Positions 7,849-15,681 of a stretch of DNA of 37,482 nt are shown piece after piece (within the stretch, counting starts at the first letter, position 1; each line of letters begins with the position of its first letter). The notes under the pieces were generated by a model. It was given only the letters and a program-made list of their open reading frames with translations. It was not told where the DNA came from and did no database searches. The stretch is from NCBI GenBank assembly GCA_026184295.1, contig JAHCJK010000038.1:1-37482 (forward strand). Direction: 5' to 3'. This DNA comes from Planctomycetota bacterium. Lineage in GTDB: Bacteria > Planctomycetota > SZUA-567 > H5-PLA8. The translations under genes were made by a program, and so were the position numbers.

Positions 7849-8619
7849 ATGAGCGCCACGGCCACGGTCACCATCACCGAGGAACAGAAGCGGCAGTACC
7901 GCGAAGAGGGCTTCTTCATCCTCAAGAACGTCATTCCGCCCGAGCACCTGCAGATCCTGCGCGAGGAATGCCAGGCGTCCATCGAGCGCATCAACGCGGA
8001 GATGGACCGCAAGGGCGAGAACGTCCAGGGCATCAACCACCGCGACAACCGCTACTTCATCACCCATCCATCGAACGAACGCCCGCGGCTTTTCGAGTTC
8101 TCCTTCAGCGAACTGATGGCCGAGATCTGCCGCGCGACCATCGGCGACGATGCCTGGTTCTTCTGGGAACAGTACGTGGTCAAGGCCGCCGAGAAGGGCA
8201 TGAAGTTCGGCTGGCACCAGGACTCCGGCTACGTCGGCGTCGATATCCCGCACAAGCCTTACGTCACCTGCTGGTGCGCGCTCGACGACATGAGCGAGGA
8301 GAACGGCACGGCCTACATCCTGCCTTTTTCCCGCGCGGGCACGCGCACGGTGGTGCAGCACCGGCGCGAAGAAGGCAGCAACGACCTGATCGGCTACTTC
8401 GGCAGCGACCCGGGCGACCCGGTGCTCGTCCCGGCCGGCAGCATCGCGGTCTTTTCGAGCTTCACGTTCCACCGCAGCGGCTTCAACCGCACTCCGCGCT
8501 GGCGGCGCGTCTACCTGGCGCAGTACAGCGGCGAGATCGTGCTCAAGCCCGACGGCCAGCCATGGGGGCGCTTCGATCCGTTCATGAAGGACGGGGCGGT
8601 GATCGCCCGGAAGGGCTGA
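7849..8619 (+). CDS. Phytanoyl-CoA dioxygenase (PhyH)-family Fe(II)/2-oxoglutarate oxygenase
   Basis: The 256-residue protein has the PhyH double-stranded beta-helix pattern. It opens with QYREEGFFILKNVIP. The iron ligands are H123 and D125 in WHQDSGY and the distal H208 in FTFHRSGFN, with Arg residues just after it as candidates for 2-oxoglutarate binding. The ENGTAYILPFSR strand is typical. ATG 7849 follows AAAAAAGGAGAGG with good spacing. Real PhyH substrates vary widely (sugars, amino acids, osmolytes, lipids). The pairing with a divergent AraC regulator suggests inducible catabolism of a small molecule rather than lipid metabolism. It converges on the PGSGI-repeat gene. Confidence 0.9.
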   Translation: MSATATVTITEEQKRQYREEGFFILKNVIPPEHLQILREECQASIERINAEMDRKGENVQGINHRDNRYFITHPSNERPRLFEFSFSELMAEICRATIGDDAWFFWEQYVVKAAEKGMKFGWHQDSGYVGVDIPHKPYVTCWCALDDMSEENGTAYILPFSRAGTRTVVQHRREEGSNDLIGYFGSDPGDPVLVPAGSIAVFSSFTFHRSGFNRTPRWRRVYLAQYSGEIVLKPDGQPWGRFDPFMKDGAVIARKG

Positions 8620-8626
8620 CCGGTCG

Positions 8627-9217
8627 TCAGCGGTGGAAGAGCAGGTAGGCGCCGGCCACGACCAGCAGGGTCAGCAGCGCGGTGACGACGGAGACCCAGA
8701 CGCTGTTGTCTTCGGCGCTGCCGCGGCGCCGGCGGCGGACCATCGCGCGGGTCGGCGGCTTCCCGGCGTTCGTCGCGGCGTGAATGCCCGACCGCGTACC
8801 GCTGGTGGGCGTGGCGGCCTTGCGGATGCCGCTGCCCGGCTGCGCGGCCAGACGGCCGCCGCTGTTGGTGGACGCGCGCAGAATCCCGCTGCCCGGCGCC
8901 GCCCTGATGCCGCTGCCCGGCTGGGCCGCGCGAATGCCGCTGCCCGGCTGCGCCGGCTGGGAGGCCGGTTGAATGCCGCTGCCCGGCTGGCTTCCCACGG
9001 CCTTGCGGATGCCGCTGCCCGGCAGCGCCTTCAAGATCCCGGAACTCGAACCGCCGCCACGCGCGCGCACGGTCATCACCGGCGGGGGCGCCTTCAGGCC
9101 CTGCTTATCCATGCACTTTTTGCAGAGAATCTTGTCGCCAAACCAGGCGGCTTGGCCCACGCTTACGTCGTGCTCAGTGATGCGGCTCTGGCACTCGTCG
9201 CAGTATTCGATCTGCAT
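8627..9217 (-). CDS. Tail-anchored zinc-ribbon protein with PGSGI repeats
   Basis: From ATG 9217 (AGGG 7 nt upstream) the product is 196 residues. Residues 6-35 form a CxxC-x22-CxxC metal site (C6, C9, C32, C35). Residues ~50-150 are a low-complexity region with six PGSGI cores, often as QPGSGIRAA or PGSGIRKA. A basic RRRRR patch and a single C-terminal hydrophobic segment (SVVTALLTLLVVAGAYLLF) follow, ending in HR, as in a tail-anchored membrane protein with a cytoplasmic zinc ribbon. An earlier GTG at 9280 would add 21 residues that precede the zinc site. I know no function. The regularly spaced repeats may be a tether or a protein-binding array. Confidence 0.75.
   Translation of the reverse strand: MQIEYCDECQSRITEHDVSVGQAAWFGDKILCKKCMDKQGLKAPPPVMTVRARGGGSSSGILKALPGSGIRKAVGSQPGSGIQPASQPAQPGSGIRAAQPGSGIRAAPGSGILRASTNSGGRLAAQPGSGIRKAATPTSGTRSGIHAATNAGKPPTRAMVRRRRRGSAEDNSVWVSVVTALLTLLVVAGAYLLFHR
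8826..9026. repeat. In-frame tandem repeat encoding PGSGI units
   Basis: Copies of ATGCCGCTGCCCGGC or close variants begin at 8826, 8883, 8907, 8934, 8973 and 9009. All spacings are multiples of three, so the reading frame of the minus-strand gene is kept. It is a coding repeat, not a CRISPR array: units are unequally spaced. Confidence 0.8.
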
Positions 9218-9344
9218 GCAGCTACCCTGCATATGAGTTTCGCGATGGTCTGACGAGGGGGACGCAAGGAAGTAGCTCACGGTGACCTGCTCGCAGACAT
9301 CTCCTCCTATCTTATAATACGGCGGCGGAGTTAACGCCGTTCCA

Positions 9345-9371
9345 ACAAAATATGCACTTTGTACAAAATAT
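9345..9371. promoter_or_regulatory. AT-rich direct repeat/palindrome upstream of PGSGI-repeat gene
   Basis: ACAAAATAT occurs at 9345-9353 and again at 9363-9371, an 18-nt period, and overlaps the 10-bp palindrome TTTGTACAAA (9358-9367). It lies 128 nt upstream of the leftward zinc-ribbon gene and downstream of the lipid kinase, in the most AT-rich stretch of the window. It may be a regulator site or promoter element. No confident -35/-10 pair could be set. Confidence 0.3.
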
Positions 9372-9406
9372 CATTTGGATAACAATGTGTTAGGGTAGTT
9401 TTGGCT

Positions 9407-10324
9407 TTACGGGTTCTTAACCTTCACGTGCAGCACGCCGGCAGCGACTTCCAGAACAGCGGGCGACGGCCCAAGCACTTCCCCGTCGGCACAGAGGTCC
9501 TGAGGTCCGTCCGGGGTCAGGATTTCCAGGCGTCGGGTGCGCAGCATCTTCACGGCCTTATGCGAGACGTGCCCGCCGTTGAAGACTTTGGGCAGGATGC
9601 GCAGCAGCGTCAGTTTGGAGACTTCGCCCACCACGCAGCAATCGAAAACGCCGTCGTCCACCTTGGCCCCCGGCGCGATCTGCATCGCTCCGCCGTAGCT
9701 GGACGAATTGCCGGTCGCGGCCAGAAAGATGCGGCCTTCGTACGTGCCGAAGTCGCCCTTCAGAGTTACGCGCGGCGGCTTGAACTTCATCAGCACCCGC
9801 ACGACGCCGTGCAGATATTCGGTGGTGCCCTTGAGCGGGAACTTGTGCGTGCGCACGTACTGCGTGACCGCCGAATCGAAGCCCAGCGTCGCGACGGTGC
9901 AGAAGTGCTTCGCCGGCGACCCCTCGGGCGCGCCAAGCGGCCGGTACGCGCCGAGGTCGATGCGGCGGGTCGCGCCGTTCAGGAGCGTGGCGGCCAGCTC
10001 TTCCACCGGGTCTTTTTTGTGCATGCCGAGCGCGTGCGCGAGGTCGTTGCAGCGCCCGCCGGGCAGGATGCCCAGCGCGCAGTCCGTACCCGCCAGCGCG
10101 CCGGCGATTTCGTGCAGCGTGCCGTCGCCGCCGCAGCCGGCCACGGTCTTCGCGCCGGACGCGGCGGCCTCGCGCGCAAAGGCTCCGGCATCCCCCGCCG
10201 CGGTGGTGACGCGCAGGACCACGTCGCGCCCGGCGCGCTTCAGGATCGCGAGCACCTGCTCGGCCATCTCCGGCGCGCGCTGCTTGCCGGACGCGGGGTT
10301 CGCCACAATGCAGAATTCTGGCAT
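9407..10324 (-). CDS. Diacylglycerol/lipid kinase family protein (YegS/DgkB-like)
   Basis: The 305-residue protein has the DAGK catalytic-domain signatures. NPASGK is at 9-14, GGDGT (nucleotide-binding) at 65-69, and the PGGRCNDLAHALG segment stands for the usual PxGTxNDxA, here with Arg in place of Thr. The C-terminal half shows the beta-sandwich of the YegS family (ATLGFDSAVTQYV, GRIFLAATGNSSSYGGAMQIAPGAKVDDG in part). It phosphorylates a membrane lipid such as diacylglycerol or a sphingoid-type base; the exact substrate is open. ATG 10324 has no clear Shine-Dalgarno sequence. It is divergent from the secreted protein at 10523. Confidence 0.9.
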   Translation of the reverse strand: MPEFCIVANPASGKQRAPEMAEQVLAILKRAGRDVVLRVTTAAGDAGAFAREAAASGAKTVAGCGGDGTLHEIAGALAGTDCALGILPGGRCNDLAHALGMHKKDPVEELAATLLNGATRRIDLGAYRPLGAPEGSPAKHFCTVATLGFDSAVTQYVRTHKFPLKGTTEYLHGVVRVLMKFKPPRVTLKGDFGTYEGRIFLAATGNSSSYGGAMQIAPGAKVDDGVFDCCVVGEVSKLTLLRILPKVFNGGHVSHKAVKMLRTRRLEILTPDGPQDLCADGEVLGPSPAVLEVAAGVLHVKVKNP

Positions 10325-10522
10325 AGGCCAAGGAAGCTAACGCAGCCGCCCGCGCTGAAAAGGACAAACCCAGCCGGTCGAAGCGCTTCCCGCGCCGCCC
10401 GGATTTACTAGCACAGAAAATATCGCCCGCGCTACGCCGGCCGCATTCCTCGCCGCCGCGCCCGCCGCATCGGGGTACGCAGAGACATCCGCCCGAGGTG
10501 CGAACGCGGAGGAGGCCTTCTT

Positions 10523-11269
10523 ATGCGAGCGATCCTGCCGGTGCTGTGCGCGGTCCTGGGGTGCTTGTGCGAAGCCGCCGCCGAAGACTCGCCACTGGCG
10601 CTGCCTGCGACCAAGGACGTGCGCGTCACCTTTTATCCCGCGGAGGCCGAGTTCAACGGCGGGCGCTCGCCTCGGCTGCGCACCAGCAACATCAAGCTGA
10701 ACGCCGGCGAGGCGATCCTGATGGACTTCGACCGCGCGGCCGTCGCCGCGTTTCTTGAAAAGAACAAGGCCCGGCAGGTCTCGGCCAAGCTGGTGCTGGT
10801 GAGCCGCGGCCTGCGCCACGGTTCTTCGGCGAAGGTGGAAGTCGCCGCGCTGGACACGGCCTCGGACTGGGTGGAAGGCGAACAGGCCCAGGCCGCGGCG
10901 GCCAAGGGCGAACCGACCTTCAAGGCCGCGCAGCACGAGACCAAGGCCTGGACGACCCCCGACGGCAAGGAGGTGGCCAACCTGCGCGATCTCTTTTACG
11001 ACTCCGCAATGGACACGCTCAAGACGCTGCTGAACGAGAATTCCGTCACCGTGCGAACGGCCGACAGCGAGAAGCCCGTCGAAGTGGAACTCGACGCCAA
11101 ATTCCTCGAGCACCTAGCCAAGGCGCCCGCCTGCAAGGGCCTGATCGTCTTCAACCGCGACCGCAGCATGCTCTCGGATTTTTACAGCCGCGAACACGAC
11201 ACGCACGGGCCCAAGCTGGTGCTCACGGCGCGCGACGCGGCCGCGGAGCAAGCCGAAGCGAAGAAGTAG
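10523..11269 (+). CDS. Secreted DNRLRE-like (beta-sandwich) protein
   Basis: The 248-residue product has an N-terminal signal. Cleavage may be by signal peptidase I near EAAA-ED or at a weak lipobox VLGC (C14). The rest resembles the DNRLRE/CBM-like fold found in PVC exported proteins: AEAILMDFDRAAV-like strand early (here GEAILMDFDRAAVAAF), SAKLVLVSRG in the middle, a W-containing VEVAALDTASDWVEG strand, and the C-terminal SDFYSREH..GPKLVLT that characterises the family. Such domains usually act as structural or carbohydrate-binding modules. GGAGGAGG ends 7 nt before the ATG, which is strong. It converges on the amidohydrolase with 3 nt between stops. The DNRLRE assignment is from pattern only. 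Confidence 0.65.
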   Translation: MRAILPVLCAVLGCLCEAAAEDSPLALPATKDVRVTFYPAEAEFNGGRSPRLRTSNIKLNAGEAILMDFDRAAVAAFLEKNKARQVSAKLVLVSRGLRHGSSAKVEVAALDTASDWVEGEQAQAAAAKGEPTFKAAQHETKAWTTPDGKEVANLRDLFYDSAMDTLKTLLNENSVTVRTADSEKPVEVELDAKFLEHLAKAPACKGLIVFNRDRSMLSDFYSREHDTHGPKLVLTARDAAAEQAEAKK

Positions 11270-11272
11270 GCG

Positions 11273-12154
11273 TCAGCGCGCGAGCAGCCGCTCGAGGTTC
11301 TTGCCGAAGATGTTGTCCTGCACGCTGGGGGCGACGTTGAGCGCGTTGAGGATGCGGCGCTGCTCCTGGTACAGATCGCCGCGCCAGCCGCGCGGGAAGG
11401 CGCTCGAATCGGTCCCGAAGAGCACGCGGTACGGGCCGAAGGCGAGCAGCGCCTTCTCGAAGACCGCTTGCAGCGTCAGCTCCGGAACCAGCCCGATCCA
11501 GCCGTTGGAACTCGACGTGTCCACGCAGACGTTCCGGCACTGCGCGCCCAGCAGCAGCGTCTCGTGAAAATATCCGCCGCCGAAGTGCGGGATCACGAAG
11601 GGCAGTTCGGGAAAGCGGTTCGCGGCGCGCGCGAGCAGCACGGGGTTCGAGTAGCGCAGGTCGCTGACGGGCGCCAGTTTCAGCTTCTCGCGGATCGGCA
11701 CTTTCAGCAGCCCGAAGTGAACGAAGACGACCACGCCGAGCTTCTGCGCGTCCTCGTAGAGCGGGAAGAGGCGCTCGTCGCCGGGATCGAAATGATGCAG
11801 GGCCGGGAAGAGGCAGACGCCGCGCAGGCCCAGTTCGCCGGCGGCGCGCGCGAGGCGTTCGCGCGCGTCGGGGGCGAGCGGGTTGAGCATGAAGTAGCCG
11901 ATAAAGGTCTCGGGGTATTCCTTCAGCGCCACGGCCACGCCGTCCTCGTCGCCGGGGATGCTGGCGATCAGCACCATGCGGTCCACGTTCTTGCGCGCGC
12001 ACTCCACCTTCCAGCGCCCGGCCAGGTCCACCGGATCGGCGGGAATCTCCGCGCCCGTGGCGGCCTGGACTTCGTCGAGCGAGACCTTGGCGGCCTCGGC
12101 GTGGAATTCGTAGAAGCGCCGGGAGAAGAAGTGGGCGTGGGCGTCGATGAGCAT
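11273..12154 (-). CDS. Amidohydrolase-2 family metal-dependent hydrolase
   Basis: The 293-residue TIM-barrel protein has the amidohydrolase-2 metal site. HxH is at 6-8 (DAHAHFF), then His residues in VVFVHFG and VIPHFGG, and the catalytic Asp in LFGTDSSAF. Related enzymes are decarboxylases, lactonases of sugar acids and other C-C or C-O hydrolases. Near an HpcH/HpaI aldolase and a 2-hydroxyacid dehydrogenase a sugar-lactonase role is possible but is only inference. Start ATG 12154 has no visible Shine-Dalgarno sequence. It begins 38 nt after the HD-protein stop and may be translated from the same message. Confidence 0.85.
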   Translation of the reverse strand: MLIDAHAHFFSRRFYEFHAEAAKVSLDEVQAATGAEIPADPVDLAGRWKVECARKNVDRMVLIASIPGDEDGVAVALKEYPETFIGYFMLNPLAPDARERLARAAGELGLRGVCLFPALHHFDPGDERLFPLYEDAQKLGVVVFVHFGLLKVPIREKLKLAPVSDLRYSNPVLLARAANRFPELPFVIPHFGGGYFHETLLLGAQCRNVCVDTSSSNGWIGLVPELTLQAVFEKALLAFGPYRVLFGTDSSAFPRGWRGDLYQEQRRILNALNVAPSVQDNIFGKNLERLLAR

Positions 12155-12192
12155 GGCGGAAGGATACCCGCGGCGCGCGGGCTGTCCAAGCG

Positions 12193-12633
12193 CTACGCGA
12201 GCGGGCCGACCATCGATTCGAGGATGCGCGCGCGCGCCTTCAGGTAGCGCTCGATCCGTTCGCGGTCCTTTTCGGTGACGGTCGCGAGTCTGCGCACGTC
12301 GAGGTTGTCCTCGATGTCGGCCAGCTTCACGCGCTTCGCGATCGGGTTGCTCATCGCGCGCGCGACGAACGCGTCGTAGCTTTCGCCTTCGCGTTTGGTC
12401 ACGCAGGCAAGCGCCGCGAGCACTTCTTCCGAAAAGCCCAGCGCGCGCAGGTCGTCGAAGGTGCGCCCGGTGTCTTCGATCACGTCGTGGAGCACCGCGA
12501 CGATCCGTTCGGCGTTGCCTTCCAGCCGGAACATCACGCGCAGCGGATGCAGGATGTACGGGTGACCGGCCTTGTCCTTCGCGCCGGCGTGGGCTTCGAC
12601 CGCGAGCGCGATCGCGCGTTCCAACGTGGCCAT
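12193..12633 (-). CDS. Small HD-domain phosphohydrolase (MESH1/SpoT-HD-like)
   Basis: The 146-residue protein consists of just an HD domain of the RelA/SpoT hydrolase type: AIALAVEAHAG at the start, GHPYILHPLRV with conserved His, LHDVIEDTG with the HD and ED pairs, and KLADIEDNLD with the last Asp. All metal and catalytic positions look intact. Free-standing proteins of this kind hydrolyse (p)ppGpp or other nucleotide pyrophosphates. No synthetase domain is attached. AAGGAG, 9 nt before the ATG, lies inside a perfect palindrome that could hide it. Confidence 0.85.
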   Translation of the reverse strand: MATLERAIALAVEAHAGAKDKAGHPYILHPLRVMFRLEGNAERIVAVLHDVIEDTGRTFDDLRALGFSEEVLAALACVTKREGESYDAFVARAMSNPIAKRVKLADIEDNLDVRRLATVTEKDRERIERYLKARARILESMVGPLA

Positions 12634-12642
12634 GGGCGTGTT

Positions 12643-12658
12643 CTCCTTCGCGAAGGAG
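12643..12658 (-). promoter_or_regulatory. Perfect palindrome containing the Shine-Dalgarno sequence of the HD gene
   Basis: CTCCTTCGCGAAGGAG is a 16-bp perfect palindrome. In the leftward transcript it folds as a 6-bp stem with a CGCG loop in which CUCCUU pairs with the AAGGAG that precedes the HD-protein ATG by 9 nt. It could lower translation, act as a temperature- or ribosome-sensitive switch, or be a DNA operator. Confidence 0.4.
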
Positions 12659-12703
12659 TCTACCCGCGGGGCCTCGGGCCGGGCGAATCTTTTTCGAGCG
12701 GGC

Positions 12704-15577
12704 CTATTCGCCGAAGCAGCGCAGCGTGCCGTCGTCGAGCGTCAGAAAAACGCGGCCGTGCGCCACGGCCAGGCCGTCGTAGCCCGGCGGGCAGGGCAGC
12801 GCGAGTTCCTGCACGCGCCGCCCGTCGGCGCGGTCCACGAGCCACAGGAATCCCACGGCCGGCTGGTCTTTGCTCAGCAGGCGTCCGGCCACCAGGGCCT
12901 GGTCCTTGCCCAGCGCCACGGCTTCCACCTTGCATTCGCGCGGCAGCTTGAACGCCCACTGCGCCTTGCCTTCCGGGTCGCACCCGCCCGCCGCGCTCAC
13001 CGAACCCGCCGCGTCCCACGCCAGCACGCCGACGTACGCGGCGCCCTGCCGGTACGACCCGCCCGCGCGCCGGTTCGGCAGCACGGTCCACGAGCCGTCC
13101 AGGAGCCCGCCGCCGACGCGCATCTCCTTCTTGTCCGCGGGCAGGTTCACCTCCAGCGTCCGGCCGCTCTGCGGGTCCAGCCGCGCCAGGTTCCAGGCCA
13201 GCCGGCCGTCGCGCAGGGAGAGAATATCGTTCTGCCACGCCAATTCCTTGTCCATCGCGCGGCTCCACTGCGGCGCCCCCGTCAGCGGATCGAACGCGCG
13301 GATCGCCACGCCGCCGTCCGACATCGACGAACGCCCGGCGGTGACGTAGGCGCTGCCTTCCTTCACGAGCACCGAGCCCAGCGCGGGCCAGACCGATTCC
13401 ACCTGGCCCTGCACGACCATGCGCGTTTCCAGCGGAGCGGCACGGCTGCGCCAGGCCACGCGGCCGTCGGCCAGGCTGAGCGCATAGACGTAGCCGTCGT
13501 GGCAGCCGATCAGGCAGAGGCCCCGGTAAAGCGTCGGCGGCGCGTCGAGCCGGCTGCCGAGCTGTGCGGTCCAGCGCGGCTGGCCGGTGGCGGCGTCGAG
13601 CGCGCGCACCTGGCCCCGTTCGGCCACGCTGACCAGGACGAGCGTCTTCGTGGCCACCGGCGCGGAGACCGGCGGCGCGACGCGCGCATCCCAAGCGGCC
13701 GCCAGCGGGCCGGCCTCGGGATCGGCGAGCTTCGCGCTCCAGCGTTCCTTCAGCGCCGGGGGAAGCGTGTCGGGGACGGCGGCGCTGCGTTCAGAGTCGC
13801 AGCGCAGCGTAGGCCAGTCGCCCGGGTCGTCGGGAACGGGCGGCGCGCCGAAGGCCGGGCCTTTTTCCACGGCGGACGCGCGCTCGAAGTCTTCCGCGGA
13901 GGGCACCTTGGTTGGGCCGAGCGCCAGGAATCCGTACACGGCGGCGGGGTTGCACTTGCAGTTGTTCTGCGACGTATACAGGAGCCCGTTGGCGGGGACC
14001 ATCCCCTGCACGCACGCGCTGCGCACCGCGCCGAGCTTGAAGCCCGGATCCTTGGCCACGGTCCAGTCGCGCACGCTGCTGTCGCCGACGACCAGCCGTC
14101 CGGCCAGCAGCGAAGGATGGCAGCCCATCGCGCTCGCGGCCGCAGGCGAACGCCCCAGCACCTTCCCCGTCGCGGCCTCGCACTTGTTTCCGTACACGAA
14201 CCAGAAATCGTCCTTCACGCGCGGGGCGTAGCCGCGCGTCGGCGCGCGCCAGCGTTCCTTGCCGTCCTGGGCCTCGAGCAGCACGAACTGCATCGCGCGG
14301 TCCTTGCCGGCGACGACCGCGAGATAATCGGCACCCGCGCAATTCAGCATCAGCTCCGGCGTCTCGGCCAGCCCTTTGGCCGGCAGGCTCCAGCGTTCCT
14401 TTCCGTCCTTCAGGTTCAGCGCCACGATACGCGAGCCATCTTCGCCCGAACCTCGCGCGTGCACGTACAGCGTGCCGGCCGCGCCCACGGCTTCCTTCGC
14501 GGTCAATCCCGCGGACCACAACGCGGCGCCGGTCTTCGCGTCGAAGGCGCTGACGCAGCCGTCCGCGGCCCCCGGATGGAAGAAGAAGTTCGTTACCGCG
14601 CGCTTTTCCCAGCAGAGGGCCACCAGCACGCCGTCGAAGGCCAGCAGGCGCTCGGCGGGAAATTTGGTCTCGCAGGAAGCCAGCACGCGGCCGGTGGCGG
14701 CGTCGAGCACCGTAGGCCTGGCCTTGATCACGGCGAAGACGCGTTCGCCGTCGGTGGCCAGCGGCCCGAAGTTGTTCCAGCCGATGCCGAAGCCCTGGTC
14801 GAGGGATTCGGCGTCCACCTTCCACAGCGGCAGGCCGTTGTAGGCGTCGCGGGCCGTGACGAACTGCCGCATCATGCCCGAATTGCTTCGCGGGGAGCGC
14901 GCGTTCTCGGCTTCGTTGATGCCGAACGTGAAGAGCCGCCCGCCGGCCGTGACCCACGCGCGCGCCGCCGCAAAGCCCGCGGTGCTGACCGGCAGGCCGT
15001 CGATCCAGCGCAGGCCCAGCGGATACATCACCTCGGTGTCCGCGCTGACCATGTTGCCGTCCGCGCCGTGGCGCGGGTGCGTCCATTCGTCCATGCCGGG
15101 CGGGCGGGCCTTGACGGCCTTCGTCCATGCGCCGTTTTCGCGAACCAGCAGCACGCCGCCGGGTGCCACCACCGCGAGCGCGTCGTCGCGGGTGAGCCCC
15201 TGCGCGGCCAGCAGGTCTGGATCGTCCACGACCACGGCGTTGGCGAGGTTCGGCAGATACGGCAGCGGCTTCCAGGCGAGCCGTTCGCACATCGCCTGTC
15301 CGCTCACACCGGCGTCTTCAAAGGCCTGGCGCGCCCGCGTGAGCGCTTCGTCGCCGGCGGCCAGCCCGTGCACGAGCATGCGGCTCTGCTTCGCGAACGC
15401 CGCGGCCAGCGCCGCGCTTTCCTTGCCGCCGCAGCCGAGCCATACGCAAAACCCTTGATCGCGCCCGGCCTGTTGAAGCAGTTCGCGCGCCGCCTGCGCG
15501 TCGTCCGTGGCTCGGGCCGCCGCGGGCCACGCAAGGACCGCCATCGTCATGACCAGCGCCGGCAAGGTGCGAAGCAT
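12704..15577 (-). CDS. Secreted PQQ-like beta-propeller protein with N-terminal methyltransferase-like domain
   Basis: The 957-residue product has a signal peptide (cleavage near ARA-TDD, about 23). Residues 40-146 follow the class I methyltransferase Rossmann pattern: GFCVWLGCG (42-50), LPYLPNLANAVVVDD (105-119) and VVAPGGVLLV (136-145). The linker PGMDEWTHPRHGADGN (160-175) is a signature I associate with planctomycete PQQ-like proteins. From about 190 onward two sets of propeller blades follow, with repeated DAATGRVL, DAKTGAALWS, LKDGKERW and DGYVYALSLADGRVAWRS units, split by NNCKCNPAAVYG. It is probably periplasmic or outer-surface. Whether it binds PQQ or S-adenosylmethionine cannot be told. 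GGAG precedes the ATG by 6 nt. The AraC gene lies upstream on the same strand, 104 nt away. Confidence 0.85.
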   Translation of the reverse strand: MLRTLPALVMTMAVLAWPAAARATDDAQAARELLQQAGRDQGFCVWLGCGGKESAALAAAFAKQSRMLVHGLAAGDEALTRARQAFEDAGVSGQAMCERLAWKPLPYLPNLANAVVVDDPDLLAAQGLTRDDALAVVAPGGVLLVRENGAWTKAVKARPPGMDEWTHPRHGADGNMVSADTEVMYPLGLRWIDGLPVSTAGFAAARAWVTAGGRLFTFGINEAENARSPRSNSGMMRQFVTARDAYNGLPLWKVDAESLDQGFGIGWNNFGPLATDGERVFAVIKARPTVLDAATGRVLASCETKFPAERLLAFDGVLVALCWEKRAVTNFFFHPGAADGCVSAFDAKTGAALWSAGLTAKEAVGAAGTLYVHARGSGEDGSRIVALNLKDGKERWSLPAKGLAETPELMLNCAGADYLAVVAGKDRAMQFVLLEAQDGKERWRAPTRGYAPRVKDDFWFVYGNKCEAATGKVLGRSPAAASAMGCHPSLLAGRLVVGDSSVRDWTVAKDPGFKLGAVRSACVQGMVPANGLLYTSQNNCKCNPAAVYGFLALGPTKVPSAEDFERASAVEKGPAFGAPPVPDDPGDWPTLRCDSERSAAVPDTLPPALKERWSAKLADPEAGPLAAAWDARVAPPVSAPVATKTLVLVSVAERGQVRALDAATGQPRWTAQLGSRLDAPPTLYRGLCLIGCHDGYVYALSLADGRVAWRSRAAPLETRMVVQGQVESVWPALGSVLVKEGSAYVTAGRSSMSDGGVAIRAFDPLTGAPQWSRAMDKELAWQNDILSLRDGRLAWNLARLDPQSGRTLEVNLPADKKEMRVGGGLLDGSWTVLPNRRAGGSYRQGAAYVGVLAWDAAGSVSAAGGCDPEGKAQWAFKLPRECKVEAVALGKDQALVAGRLLSKDQPAVGFLWLVDRADGRRVQELALPCPPGYDGLAVAHGRVFLTLDDGTLRCFGE

Positions 15578-15681
15578 CGCGTTCTCCAGGACCGATGCTT
15601 TAACCTACACCGCGCGCGACCGGGAACCTGTGCACCTACGGCCAATCGGGCATGCATTTTCGGTCAACTTGCGGCGTCCGG

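Noticed and set aside
8826..9026. Short repeated units resembling a CRISPR array
   Set aside because: Units are unequally spaced by multiples of three, lie inside a coding frame and encode PGSGI; there are no spacers of constant length or cas genes.
9277..9300. Eight-codon leader frame (ATG 9300) after AGGAGG, overlapping a GTG at 9280
   Set aside because: The AGGAGG is too close to the ATG and the conserved zinc-ribbon product starts better at 9217; no sign of an attenuator.
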